From: Mactromeris polynyma
Lineage: Eukaryota > Mollusca > Bivalvia > Venerida > Mactridae
Assembly (NCBI GenBank): GCA_032209605.1
Contig: JASFXZ010000001.1
Coordinates: forward strand, 24,432,619 to 24,496,618
DNA length: 64,000 nucleotides
Direction of reading: 5' to 3'
This document shows positions 51,101-53,633 of this stretch, one piece after another. Below the pieces are notes generated by a model, which made no database searches, had not been told where the DNA came from, and was given only the letters and a program-made list of their open reading frames with translations. The first letter of the stretch is position 1; every line of letters begins with the position of its first letter. Made by a program: the position numbers and the translations under genes.

Positions 51101-51850
51101 CCGATGGCCACTGTTTTATGTATATGACCAAATAGGAGAACTTATTTTACAACAGTCCAAAATGTGGAACCAAGCCAATTATAAACATTGTCTCTGTACA
51201 AATATCTATGAAACTTTGAACATATGTAGAAAAGTCATTAGTTAATAATCAAGCACAAAGTGCTAGTAAATATTTACTTACATCATATTTATTCTTTCCA
51301 CCTTTTGACTTTACTGCCTTCAATTTAGCTAGAGCAGCAAGCTTTCCACCTTTGTCTTTCTTCTCACGTCTTGATCGATTCTGGGCCAACGAGACTGTAA
51401 CACAAGTCAATTTATTATACAGAGCCAAATCATCATTCCTGAAAACTAAGCGGGGTCTGGGGGGCTACAGGCCCATATTGGAATTAAGAATAAAAACTCA
51501 TCCAGGGACTCATTTTAAGACAAAGTCTAAAGGTAGTGAACAAATTATCAATAAGCAAGAGTCAAACATAATAAGCTTAAACTGGGTCTCCAGATAAATG
51601 GTATATTATTAGCTACCATTCATCGTGGAATGGTGATTTCAACTAATTTACCCCCCCCCCCTCTCACTGACCCTAAAATAGGTTAGGAATATTGAAGAAC
51701 CTATCTCACGATTGCAATTAATGCTGTGCTGCTGTTTTCTTGGATTTAAATCTAAATCGCGCCATTTTTCTTAAATATATGTAGCTTACCAAAGGTGTCA
51801 GCACCAGAATCATTGTCGTCGTCGCTTTTTCCTTCAGGAGTCGGCGCCAT
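36..51850 (-). CDS. POLA1: DNA polymerase alpha catalytic subunit (p180), 34 exons, 3' end outside window
   Basis: This is the family B polymerase subunit of the Pol alpha-primase complex, which extends the primase RNA primer with a short DNA stretch at origins and on every Okazaki fragment in the nucleus. I joined 34 minus-strand exons by GT/AG borders and reading phase. They give about 1228 codons without a stop and align with vertebrate POLA1 along their whole length. Order: acidic N-terminal tail (1-315), N-terminal and exonuclease-like domain (316-800), palm/fingers/thumb (about 840-1228). Motif A is DFNSLYPS (D884), motif [10 protein letters not shown], motif C YGDTDS (D1024, D1026), followed by the KKKKYA motif. 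The exonuclease acidic residues are missing, as in the family, so no proofreading is expected. About 230 C-terminal residues with the two zinc modules are beyond the left edge. The start codon has A at -3 and G at +4. Total span exceeds 51 kb because introns carry minisatellites and transposons. Identity is certain; individual exon borders are my reading. Confidence 0.97.
1460..1591 (-). CDS. POLA1: POLA1 exon 33 (residues 1160-1203)
   Basis: [20 protein letters not shown] then [14 protein letters not shown] matches [20 protein letters not shown]...KAGDTVSYVIC. 44 codons. Intron 33 (112-1459) holds no recognisable element. The block from 660 to 960 is richer in CpG than its surroundings. Confidence 0.97.
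1828..1862 (-). repeat. Diverged extra copy of the exon 32 donor segment
   Basis: The coding-strand segment ATCAATATCTTATCACTACG followed by GTAAGC repeats the end of exon 32 with one change, 600 bases downstream in the intron. It is preceded by TACAG. Confidence 0.6.
2350..2508 (-). repeat. 61-bp tandem duplication of the exon 32 end and donor
   Basis: About 2.6 copies of a 61-bp unit comprising the end of exon 32, its ACTAAG|GTAAGT donor and the following intron bases. The copy nearest the exon start is the functional one. The intronic copies differ from it by a few substitutions and have donor positions at 2393 and beyond. Confidence 0.9.
2454..2586 (-). CDS. POLA1: POLA1 exon 32 (residues 1115-1159), 3' end tandemly duplicated
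   Basis: [20 protein letters not shown] then [10 protein letters not shown], thumb region, same spacing as vertebrates to the next exon. The last 50 or so bases and the donor are copied in tandem into the intron with a 61-bp period (2350-2508). Only the most upstream donor keeps the frame. Intron 32 (1592-2453) also has a fourth, diverged donor copy near 1828-1862. Confidence 0.95.
2619..2783. repeat. 20-bp tandem repeat, about 8 copies
   Basis: Unit ACGTATAACTCCACATTTAC, almost without variation, in intron 31 of POLA1. Confidence 0.97.
3031..3236 (-). CDS. POLA1: POLA1 exon 31 (residues 1047-1114)
   Basis: [34 protein letters not shown] and [18 protein letters not shown] match the palm-thumb junction. 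KKKKYA grips the primer-template. Ends in phase 2. An in-frame TAA arises only from the donor GTAAGT. Intron 31 (2587-3030) carries a 20-bp tandem repeat. Confidence 0.99.
3576..5788. repeat. 33-bp minisatellite, about 66 copies
   Basis: Unit begins GGCCAATGGTGGTCTTACTT and continues TAGTGTAGTGTGT. Because 33 is divisible by three and lacks stops, it yields ORFs of over 700 residues on both strands, which are artefacts. On the POLA1 sense strand each unit contains AAAGTAAGA, resembling a splice donor. The unit looks derived from the adjacent sequence GACCACCTCA...GGTGGTCTTATTTT. Lies in intron 30. Confidence 0.98.
6112..6204 (-). CDS. POLA1: POLA1 exon 30 (residues 1016-1046), motif C
   Basis: [18 protein letters not shown], with the universal YGDTDS catalytic motif (D1024, D1026), then the helix [11 protein letters not shown]. 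Donor GTAAGT. Intron 30 (3237-6111) is mostly the first 33-bp array. Confidence 0.99.
6547..6579 (-). CDS. POLA1: POLA1 exon 29 (residues 1005-1015), 33-nt microexon
   Basis: Eleven codons, [11 protein letters not shown], aligning with ILMHTKEMVQK between motifs B and C. Both splice borders (GTAACAG and GTAAGT) are strong. Intron 29 (6205-6546) has a short CAAT repeat at about 6214-6231. Confidence 0.93.
7010..7132 (-). CDS. POLA1: POLA1 exon 28 (residues 964-1004), motif B
   Basis: [20 protein letters not shown] followed by [25 protein letters not shown] is motif B, which contacts the incoming dNTP. Donor GTGAGC. Intron 28 (6580-7009) shows nothing recognisable. Confidence 0.99.
7662..7683. 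repeat. TA dinucleotide microsatellite
   Basis: Simple TA run directly before the pogo/Tigger-like element. Confidence 0.9.
7696..8688. mobile_element. Pogo/Tigger-like non-autonomous DNA transposon
   Basis: Left end CAGTTAAACTTCGGTAACTC, right end in reverse CCGTTAAACTTCGATTTTTC, both flanked by TA (7694-7695, 8689-8690). The ends are also rich in inverted CTCGAG motifs. The CAGTTNAACNTCG-type ends and TA target duplication are those of the pogo/Tigger branch of Tc1/mariner. The 993-bp body has no transposase frame, so it would need one supplied elsewhere. Lies in intron 27. Confidence 0.75.
8989..9138 (-). CDS. POLA1: POLA1 exon 27 (residues 914-963)
   Basis: [20 protein letters not shown] then [10 protein letters not shown] matches [22 protein letters not shown], the fingers helix. 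Exactly 50 codons. Intron 27 (7133-8988) contains the pogo/Tigger-like element. Confidence 0.98.
9234..9362 (+). repeat. 44-bp triplication resembling a tRNA-Ser/Leu head
   Basis: Three copies, 44 bp apart, of CCCCTGTGGTTGAGTGGTTA continuing TGGTCTGGGACTACAAATCAC. The TGGTTGAGTGGTTATGG part resembles the A box of serine tRNA. No B box follows, so this is probably a broken SINE head that was amplified, not a tRNA gene. Intron 26. Confidence 0.6.
9797..9915 (-). CDS. POLA1: POLA1 exon 26 (residues 874-913), motif A
   Basis: [20 protein letters not shown] then QEYNICFTT, almost identical to vertebrate Pol alpha. D884 is the first catalytic metal ligand. SLYPS binds the incoming nucleotide. Intron 26 (9139-9796) holds a tRNA-like triplication. 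Confidence 0.99.
10003..11866. repeat. 27-bp minisatellite, about 70 copies with 23-bp variants
   Basis: Unit ACACACCCATATACATAGTC continuing TATATAA. A shorter variant (CCATTTACAGTC) is interspersed, mainly in the second half. Lies in intron 25 of POLA1. Ends next to a 24-bp direct repeat (TCTATATTGGAATCAAAGGA) at 11862-11911. Confidence 0.97.
12303..12402 (-). CDS. POLA1: POLA1 exon 25 (residues 841-873)
   Basis: Acidic linker [10 protein letters not shown], then [17 protein letters not shown], matching GRKKAAYAGGLVLDPK just before motif A. Donor GTTAGA. Intron 25 (9916-12302) is mostly the 27-bp array. Confidence 0.96.
12833..12946 (-). CDS. POLA1: POLA1 exon 24 (residues 803-840)
   Basis: [20 protein letters not shown] matches [20 protein letters not shown], a signature block of Pol alpha. 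38 codons, phase 0-0. Intron 24 (12403-12832) shows nothing recognisable. Confidence 0.98.
13172..14330. mobile_element. Dispersed non-autonomous element with terminal hairpins
   Basis: Starts AACAAGAGGGCCATGATGG (hairpin GGGCCAT/ATGGCCC) and ends GAGCACTTTGTGCTCAGGTG then AGCTAA, a perfect GAGCAC/GTGCTC hairpin a few bases before CTAA. That end resembles a Helitron 3' terminus (hairpin plus CTRR). Inside are a short array of TTTACGAAATAATAATTCG type (13255-13380) and about four diverged copies of a roughly 300-bp module starting near GGACCACCTAAGGATCATT. I know similar sequences as dispersed repeats in bivalves. The class is uncertain. Confidence 0.6.
14506..14635 (-). CDS. POLA1: POLA1 exon 23 (residues 759-802)
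   Basis: [20 protein letters not shown] followed by ICGNVM matches [25 protein letters not shown], the Exo III to fingers approach. Donor GTGAGT. Intron 23 (12947-14505) contains a 1.16-kb hairpin-bounded dispersed element. Confidence 0.97.
15506..15693 (-). CDS. POLA1: POLA1 exon 22 (residues 697-758)
   Basis: [19 protein letters not shown] and [15 protein letters not shown] align with ATCGRMICDVEISAKELIR...LSELVQQILKTERV. Two AGs overlap at the acceptor (TATAGAGTAA). Only the upstream one avoids an in-frame TAA. Intron 22 (14636-15505) shows nothing I can name. Confidence 0.95.
16029..16145 (-). CDS. POLA1: POLA1 exon 21 (residues 658-696)
   Basis: [17 protein letters not shown] and [12 protein letters not shown] match GHNIYGFELEVLLQRIN...[11 protein letters not shown]. 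This is the Exo II position. Intron 21 (15694-16028) shows nothing recognisable. Confidence 0.97.
16591..16686 (-). CDS. POLA1: POLA1 exon 20 (residues 626-657)
   Basis: [20 protein letters not shown] matches [20 protein letters not shown], leading to the Exo II region. 32 codons, phase 0-0. Intron 20 (16146-16590) shows nothing recognisable. Confidence 0.97.
16753..19210. mobile_element. Hairpin-ended element carrying the 145-bp array
   Basis: Left end AACAAGAAATGGGCAATGCC (hairpin GGGC/GCCC) with AACCAGGTTTTAAACC, right end AACCTGGTTTTTTTC then AAAAACCTGGTT. The two ends share AACAAGA and a hairpin layout with the element at 13172. A GC-rich CCCGCCCGCC block precedes the right end. No coding capacity. 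Lies in intron 19. Confidence 0.5.
16959..19112. repeat. 145-bp tandem array, about 15 copies
   Basis: Each unit contains GTGACCTTGACCTTTG, CACATGTTCTTACTATACAC, CAAGTTTGATGTCAATATGA and GTTATTCGCCGGAAACCAAA. Units differ by 5-15 percent. ORFs of about 95 residues recur here only because of the repeat. On the reverse strand every unit has TCAAGGTCA. Confidence 0.97.
19588..19797. repeat. 210-bp segment duplicated at 21623-21832 (copy 1)
   Basis: Begins GAGTTGTATCGATATTTGAA and ends CTGAATAGCACAA. Nearly identical to the second copy 2 kb away. It is itself flanked by a 67-bp direct repeat (19521-19587 and 19793-19859). Confidence 0.95.
19859..21026. mobile_element. Dispersed element bounded by hairpins (ACTAGAGC...GGGGGTATAA)
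   Basis: Starts ACTAGAGCTATCACTGAAGG with hairpin ATCAC/GTGAT, ends ACCCCCTCAAACTTCGTTTG then TGGGGGTATAATAA with an ACCCCC/GGGGGT hairpin. A short GACC-type microsatellite (20937-20978) lies before the right end. It shares the GTGACCTTGGCC and GTTATCGTCCGGAAACC motifs with the 145-bp units, suggesting a related family. No coding capacity. Confidence 0.55.
21167..21228 (-). CDS. POLA1: POLA1 exon 19 (residues 605-625)
   Basis: [20 protein letters not shown] matches [20 protein letters not shown]. Intron 19 (16687-21166, 4.5 kb) holds the 145-bp tandem array and a second hairpin-bounded element. Confidence 0.96.
21416..21497. repeat. 27-bp triplication in intron 18
   Basis: Three copies of ATATATCCATATTTGCATAC plus ATCAACA. 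Confidence 0.95.
21623..21832. repeat. 210-bp duplicated segment (copy 2)
   Basis: Same sequence as 19588-19797. One copy lies on each side of exon 19, so the duplication spans or was inserted around a coding exon. Confidence 0.95.
21919..22003 (-). CDS. POLA1: POLA1 exon 18 (residues 577-604)
   Basis: [20 protein letters not shown] aligns with [20 protein letters not shown]. 85 nt, ends in phase 1. Intron 18 (21229-21918) has a 27-bp triplication and one copy of a 210-bp duplicated segment. Confidence 0.96.
22064..22515. mobile_element. Dispersed repeat, full-length copy
   Basis: Starts AACAAGAATGGCAAACTGTC and ends near CCTGTTTTTCAAACAGG, a perfect terminal hairpin. Inside, the module CTGGTTATCGAACTTGG ... 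GGTAAAGATCGGATGAAAAC occurs twice. A second, truncated copy is at 36084-36300. Intron 17. Confidence 0.6.
22548..22640. mobile_element. Possible pogo/Tigger-type terminus
   Basis: TACAGTAAAACCTCCATAAT with following complementary GACCACC / GGTGGTC segments looks like one end of a Tigger-like element. No matching far end is visible nearby. A similar end is at 3455-3520. Confidence 0.3.
22912..23034 (-). CDS. POLA1: POLA1 exon 17 (residues 536-576)
   Basis: [20 protein letters not shown] then QNE aligns with [23 protein letters not shown]. This is the Exo I position of family B polymerases. The DxE acidic pair is absent (TLN), consistent with the proofreading-dead exonuclease fold of Pol alpha. 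Donor GTTTGT. Intron 17 (22004-22911) contains a dispersed-repeat copy and a CAGTAAAACCTC-type element end. Confidence 0.96.
23092..23316 (-). pseudogene. Unrecognised 74-codon open fragment, founder of the 91-bp array
   Basis: Open frame on the minus strand ending KVYI, with AATAAA directly after the stop. Its first half ([20 protein letters not shown]) is exactly the segment amplified in the 91-bp array. The second half ([20 protein letters not shown] onwards) is unique. I do not recognise the protein. It may be a decayed piece of a mobile element or chance. Confidence 0.3.
23225..31650. repeat. 91-bp satellite-like array, about 92 copies
   Basis: Unit starts CTGCTGGTCAGACCAGTGTA and continues through ACGTTGAATCCTCATGAAG, CCGGTATCAATACAACC and ATGAACATGTATCAG. 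Variants carry 3-bp insertions (94 bp). Each unit has the palindrome CTGGTCAGACCAG. A 740-bp, eight-unit higher-order repeat occurs about three times (28045-30235). The array fills nearly all of intron 16. Confidence 0.99.
28045..30235. repeat. 740-bp higher-order repeat within the 91-bp array
   Basis: Diagnostic variants recur exactly 740 bases apart: CATACAATGT at 28231, 28971 and 29711; GTTGAATAAT at 28421, 29161, 29901 and at 28697, 29437, 30177. 740 equals four 91-bp plus four 94-bp units. Confidence 0.93.
31943..31980 (-). CDS. POLA1: POLA1 exon 16 (residues 523-535), 38-nt exon
   Basis: Very short exon encoding [12 protein letters not shown] (human LLNQPVSWCKVE). It is followed by intron 16 (23035-31942), 8.9 kb, of which 8.4 kb is the 91-bp satellite-like array. 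Confidence 0.95.
32268..32332 (-). CDS. POLA1: POLA1 exon 15 (residues 501-522)
   Basis: [19 protein letters not shown] matches LELFLMNRKIKGPCWLEVK. The donor is GTTAGT, less common but in phase. Intron 15 (31981-32267) shows nothing recognisable. Confidence 0.95.
32509..33288. repeat. 52-bp minisatellite, about 15 copies
   Basis: Unit AAACTATCAGACTTCACTAT continuing TCAATACTCATATCCCACC and TGGGTGACGTGGG. Variation is confined to a few sites (CATATA/CTCATA, CCAACT/CCACCT). Intron 14. Confidence 0.97.
33689..33762 (-). CDS. POLA1: POLA1 exon 14 (residues 477-500)
   Basis: [19 protein letters not shown] is the conserved [19 protein letters not shown] block. Ends in phase 2. Intron 14 (32333-33688) holds the 52-bp tandem array. 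Confidence 0.97.
34089..34812. repeat. 45-bp minisatellite, 16 copies
   Basis: Coding-strand unit AGGGCTGTAAGAACAAGTG then TTTTGCTTTACTTCATATTT and TAGAGG. Being divisible by three it gives an artificial 245-codon frame ([15 protein letters not shown] repeats). Each unit contains both an acceptor-like and a donor-like sequence. Intron 13. Confidence 0.98.
35142..35216 (-). CDS. POLA1: POLA1 exon 13 (residues 452-476)
   Basis: [20 protein letters not shown] matches [20 protein letters not shown]. 25 codons, phase 0-0. Intron 13 (33763-35141) holds the 45-bp tandem array. Confidence 0.97.
35879..35995 (-). CDS. POLA1: POLA1 exon 12 (residues 413-451)
   Basis: [20 protein letters not shown] aligns with [20 protein letters not shown]. 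Exactly 39 codons, phase 0-0. Intron 12 (35217-35878) shows nothing recognisable. Confidence 0.96.
36084..36300. mobile_element. Truncated copy of the 22064-22515 dispersed repeat
   Basis: TGTGGCAAACTGTCACAAAA through GGTAAAGATCGGATGAAAAC and GCGGACAACATGTGGAC, about 85-90 percent like the first half of the copy in intron 17. The right hairpin end is missing. Confidence 0.75.
36429..36541 (-). CDS. POLA1: POLA1 exon 11 (residues 375-412)
   Basis: [19 protein letters not shown] and [14 protein letters not shown] are near-identical to the vertebrate [22 protein letters not shown] block. Donor GTAAGT. Intron 11 (35996-36428) carries a truncated copy of a dispersed repeat at about 36084-36300. 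Confidence 0.97.
37413..37588 (-). CDS. POLA1: POLA1 exon 10 (residues 316-374)
   Basis: Contains TTGWDSL and [19 protein letters not shown], the conserved start of the folded N-terminal domain (HFYWLDAYEDQYNQPG in human). Here the disordered tail ends. Intron 10 (36542-37412) is AT-rich with nothing recognisable. Confidence 0.97.
38615..38765 (-). CDS. POLA1: POLA1 exon 9 (residues 266-315), lysine-glutamate-proline repeats
   Basis: [19 protein letters not shown] matches the MEFEDGDFDEPMEVEEVD block of vertebrate p180. It is followed by a six-residue repeat VKMEPV / VKREPV / IKEEPM (K290, K296, K302) and then VKNE (K312), four further psi-K-x-E motifs. 151 nt, ends in phase 2. Intron 9 (37589-38614) shows nothing recognisable. 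Confidence 0.93.
39012..39135 (-). CDS. POLA1: POLA1 exon 8 (residues 225-265)
   Basis: Acidic tail segment with [18 protein letters not shown]. It contains one SUMO-consensus-like motif (psi-K-x-E) at K232. Acceptor TTTTTAG, donor GTAGAT. Intron 8 (38766-39011) shows nothing recognisable. Confidence 0.88.
39781..42441. repeat. 33-bp minisatellite B, about 80 copies
   Basis: Unit TGTTACAGTCATCTATGCAA continuing CCACATACAGATA, with 27-bp and 35-bp length variants. Unrelated to the other 33-bp array. It causes long false frames on both strands, including a cysteine-rich one on the minus strand ([11 protein letters not shown] repeats). Intron 7. Confidence 0.98.
42559..42625 (-). CDS. POLA1: POLA1 exon 7 (residues 202-224)
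   Basis: Short exon encoding a basic, proline-containing linker ([20 protein letters not shown]). Little conservation expected here; it is supported by splice borders (CTTCAG / GTATGC) and by exact phase with both neighbours. Intron 7 (39136-42558) carries the second 33-bp array. Confidence 0.85.
43655..43785 (-). CDS. POLA1: POLA1 exon 6 (residues 159-201)
   Basis: Contains [17 protein letters not shown], the counterpart of LSKDGLLGDILQDLN in vertebrate p180, then [17 protein letters not shown]. 131 nt, ends in phase 2. Intron 6 (42626-43654, 1 kb) is AT-rich with nothing I can name. Confidence 0.94.
44319..44440 (-). CDS. POLA1: POLA1 exon 5 (residues 118-158)
   Basis: Lysine-rich stretch followed by [19 protein letters not shown], matching the strongly conserved NIKSMF motif of the p180 tail. 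The acceptor (GTATAAAAAG) is purine-rich and weak but is the only one giving an in-phase join. Intron 5 (43786-44318) shows nothing recognisable. Confidence 0.92.
44853..44933 (-). CDS. POLA1: POLA1 exon 4 (residues 91-117)
   Basis: [19 protein letters not shown] matches the conserved [14 protein letters not shown] block directly after DWIVDDD. In phase 1-1, donor GTAAGC. Intron 4 (44441-44852) shows nothing recognisable. Confidence 0.95.
45308..46525. repeat. About 40-bp C-rich minisatellite, about 30 copies
   Basis: Unit CATCAATGTCACTGCAACCA then CTCTGCAATGAAGC plus a C tract of variable length (5-10). The tract length changes the frame from copy to copy. Intron 3. Confidence 0.97.
46569..46665 (-). 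CDS. POLA1: POLA1 exon 3 (residues 59-90)
   Basis: Acidic segment ending [12 protein letters not shown], matching the conserved ARQDDDWIVDDDG of the family. Acceptor ATTTACAG, donor GTAAAA, 97 nt. Intron 3 (44934-46568) is largely a 40-bp C-rich tandem array. Confidence 0.95.
46809..47164. repeat. 57-59-bp tandem repeat, about 6 copies
   Basis: Unit CAGTATTTCAGTTATATACG then GTGGTCAGTTGACCTAACC and CTCCTGGGTTACCATC. It abuts the tRNA-like SINE at 47203 and may have grown from its tail. Confidence 0.95.
47203..47278 (-). mobile_element. tRNA-derived SINE head
   Basis: On the minus strand ATCTCGGTCAGTATATCACT then CAACTGGTAATCTAGAGGTT and GTGGGTTTGAACCCAGGCG. It has a tRNA-like A region, a CTGGTAA anticodon-loop-like segment and a B box (GGTTTGAACCC). 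Paired D and acceptor stems are poor, so it is a SINE and not a functional tRNA gene. Confidence 0.6.
47336..47349. promoter_or_regulatory. Perfect CRE palindrome
   Basis: CCGTGACGTCACGG contains the full TGACGTCA site of CREB/ATF factors inside a 14-bp palindrome. It lies at the end of a transposon-like element in intron 2. Function unproven. Confidence 0.4.
49222..50148. mobile_element. 0.93-kb inverted-repeat element, GC-rich, nested
   Basis: TACATGGGTGAAAGTT at the left and AACTTTTACCCATGTA at the right are inverted copies with one mismatch. The left part carries a GC-rich palindromic block (GGGGGCCGTATGGCCCCC, GGGCAAAGCCCTGG). A C-run precedes the right end. No coding frame. Confidence 0.55.
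51282..51394 (-). CDS. POLA1: POLA1 exon 2 (residues 21-58)
   Basis: Basic stretch [19 protein letters not shown] corresponds to the RARREKK...LKKAK segment of vertebrate p180, probably part of the nuclear localisation region. Acceptor TGTTACAG, donor GTAAGT. Intron 2 (46666-51281) contains a SINE, a 58-bp tandem array and nested inverted-repeat elements, listed separately. Confidence 0.95.
51790..51850 (-). CDS. POLA1: POLA1 exon 1 (residues 1-20)
   Basis: Starts [16 protein letters not shown], like the MAP... acidic/serine start of vertebrate p180. The ATG is in the context AAGAATGG (A at -3, G at +4), and there is an in-phase GTAAGC donor. Exon length 61 nt, ends in phase 1. Intron 1 (51395-51789) holds only an 11-base C tract at 51651-51661. 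Confidence 0.93.
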
Positions 51851-51859
51851 TCTTCAAAA

Positions 51860-51870
51860 TTCGCGGGAAA
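51860..51870 (-). promoter_or_regulatory. E2F-type site upstream of POLA1
   Basis: On the coding strand TTTCCCGCGAA ends 10 bases before the ATG. It fits the E2F/DP consensus TTTSSCGC. Promoters of S-phase replication genes, including Pol alpha in other animals, use such sites, so G1/S control is a reasonable inference. Whether it lies upstream or downstream of the start of transcription is unknown. Confidence 0.6.
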
Positions 51871-52126
51871 TACAAGGGACGCAACGCCGTCAACAAATTT
51901 TAGGACTCTTGACACGTATACTGTGTCATTCTTAGCGTACACACAAGCAATAAATCCATTTTAAAACCGAGTATATTCAGTTAAAACTTAGTATTTCAAA
52001 TATTTGTTTTAATCTGTCCGTTTAAAGAAAGACTTAGCTGATCTGATTCGTTTTATTTGTCTTATTTTGCATTCACAGTTATCTTATTTATTGTCCATAA
52101 CCCGTGGCAAGAGTCAGCTTGTTTAT

Positions 52127-52138
52127 ACCGGAAGTGAC
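52127..52138 (+). promoter_or_regulatory. ETS-family site in the putative shared promoter
   Basis: ACCGGAAGTGAC contains the core CCGGAAGT recognised by ETS/GABP factors, a usual element of TATA-less housekeeping and bidirectional promoters. It lies 277 bases upstream of the POLA1 ATG. The stretch 51851-52160 has no other gene and is the likely core promoter region. Confidence 0.5.
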
Positions 52139-52139
52139 T

Positions 52140-52235
52140 GATTAGCAGCTGATAAACAGTAACAACAAGATTTGTAGTTGTAAAAGTTAAAACGTGTCAT
52201 CTTATATTGATGTGATTTTTGTGAAGAATTTACAG
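52140..52235 (+). other. Putative first exon of a divergent transcript
   Basis: A good donor (TTTACAG then GTAATT, border after 52235) lies just right of the ETS-type site on the strand opposite to POLA1. No coding frame is evident, so it would be 5' UTR. The left border is a guess. Support is only splice-site likeness and head-to-head position. Confidence 0.25.
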
Positions 52236-52491
52236 GTAATTGTAATTTATAAAGCGTATTTACGCATATTTATACCATTGTATTAATTTTGTCCTATGGA
52301 CTCGTATAGGTAACAATGAGACTAATGTGCTAGAAGAAGGGAATTCGGATATTGCATCTTTTGGATGTGGTTGTAAACAAGGCGACGCCTTTTGTTCAAT
52401 TAGTTGACAACATTCTTCAATATTTTATATTTCGTTTTATTGAATAAGCTTTGAAGTATTTGATTGATATTATTAATTTTGTTGTTTTCAG

Positions 52492-52554
52492 AGGTCTGAA
52501 AAGGGCCACAAATGAAATATTTTTTGTGTTTTCAAAGACAAAATACCATTAAAG
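52492..52554 (+). other. Putative second exon of a divergent transcript, possible start codon
   Basis: Flanked by a pyrimidine-rich acceptor (GTTGTTTTCAG) and a consensus donor (GTGAGT). An ATG at 52512 opens MKYFLCFQRQNTIK and stays open to the donor in phase 1. I do not recognise the protein and could not find a convincing next exon up to 64000. It may belong to a neighbouring gene sharing the POLA1 promoter. Confidence 0.35.
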
Positions 52555-52892
52555 GTGAGTTCTGATTGCCTTTCTAAAAAAGAGACATTTGGAACATATA
52601 GACAACTTTCTCAATATAGATGTTTGGTGATAATCCAGGCCTTTTTCTGTCCATTTTGGGAAAAATACCCTGGATAAATTGGAACACTAGCGTCGTAAAA
52701 TTCGCCAATTTGGGAAGAAGTTTAATCGTTTCAACTGCAATTTTGGGAATTTTCATAGTTAAAAGAACAGGCTTTTTTAGCTTAGTTTTATATAAAACAA
52801 ACATTGTAGTCTACATTTCTTATATCAACTGATACACAATATTCACACACAATAATGGCTAGAATAATTCAAAGAGCTTCAAGATGAACAGT
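52555..52892. other. AT-rich stretch without recognisable features
   Basis: Between the putative divergent exon and the transposon at 52901. A 70-codon frame here has no family resemblance. Confidence 0.6.
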
Positions 52893-52900
52893 GGGCAAAT

Positions 52901-53625
52901 TAATCCGAGACTTCTCTGACCCTATAGCCTTTTTTTTCGTTTTTTTTTGCGGCTTAGGGTCAGAGGAACTCCTATAGTAAAAACCCGGGGATTACTGAAA
53001 ACCACACAGTCGTGTACTTTCAACGGTGTATGTGGCGTTTGGTCTCATTTTAACGGAAAGTTAGCCGAACAAATCGGTAAATTGATATTTAATTTACCAA
53101 TCTGCAATGATAAAACTGCCCCTTTATCTACTGTAGTTTCATAAAAAAACATTTATGTTATGCAGTACCGAAATCGTTACGAAATCAGCCATATTGTTCA
53201 TTTGCATAATAATGCAGTACTCTCGCGAGGAAAAGTGACGTCATATAAGCGGTGAAGGCATTAAAAGTCCTCTCGTTTTCGATCACGTGACAGCCAGGTG
53301 CTTTGACCCAAATACATATTTACATAAAGAAAATTATTTTTTTAGCTTACTCTGAAAAGGATTGACCGTTACAACGTATTAAAGGTTTTCAAAACAAATG
53401 TTACGGTTCAGATAGGTTAATTAATATATTGATAATAGATGTATATGCTTGAAATGTTAATCCAATGAATGTTTACATAGATATATTGATTTAAAGTTCC
53501 TCTCCCGTGCGGGAGAGGAAATCCCTGGGTTTTTACTATAGGAGTTCCTCTGACCCTAACCAGCAACATGAAATATCAAAAATCGTAAAAGGGGCTGGTT
53601 TAGGGACAGAGAAGGCTCGGATTAT
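52901..53625. mobile_element. Non-autonomous DNA transposon with 8-bp target duplication
   Basis: Flanked by GGGCAAAT on both sides (52893-52900, 53626-53633). Ends TAATCCGAG / CTCGGATTA are inverted. A second, longer inverted pair lies inside (TTAGGGTCAGAGGAACTCC at 52953, its complement at 53542-53560). An internal perfect hairpin TTCCTCTCCC/GGGAGAGGAA sits at 53497-53520. The 8-bp duplication fits hAT-, P- or Merlin-type transposition. No transposase frame. It lies 1 kb upstream of POLA1. Confidence 0.8.
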
Positions 53626-53633
53626 GGGCAAAT

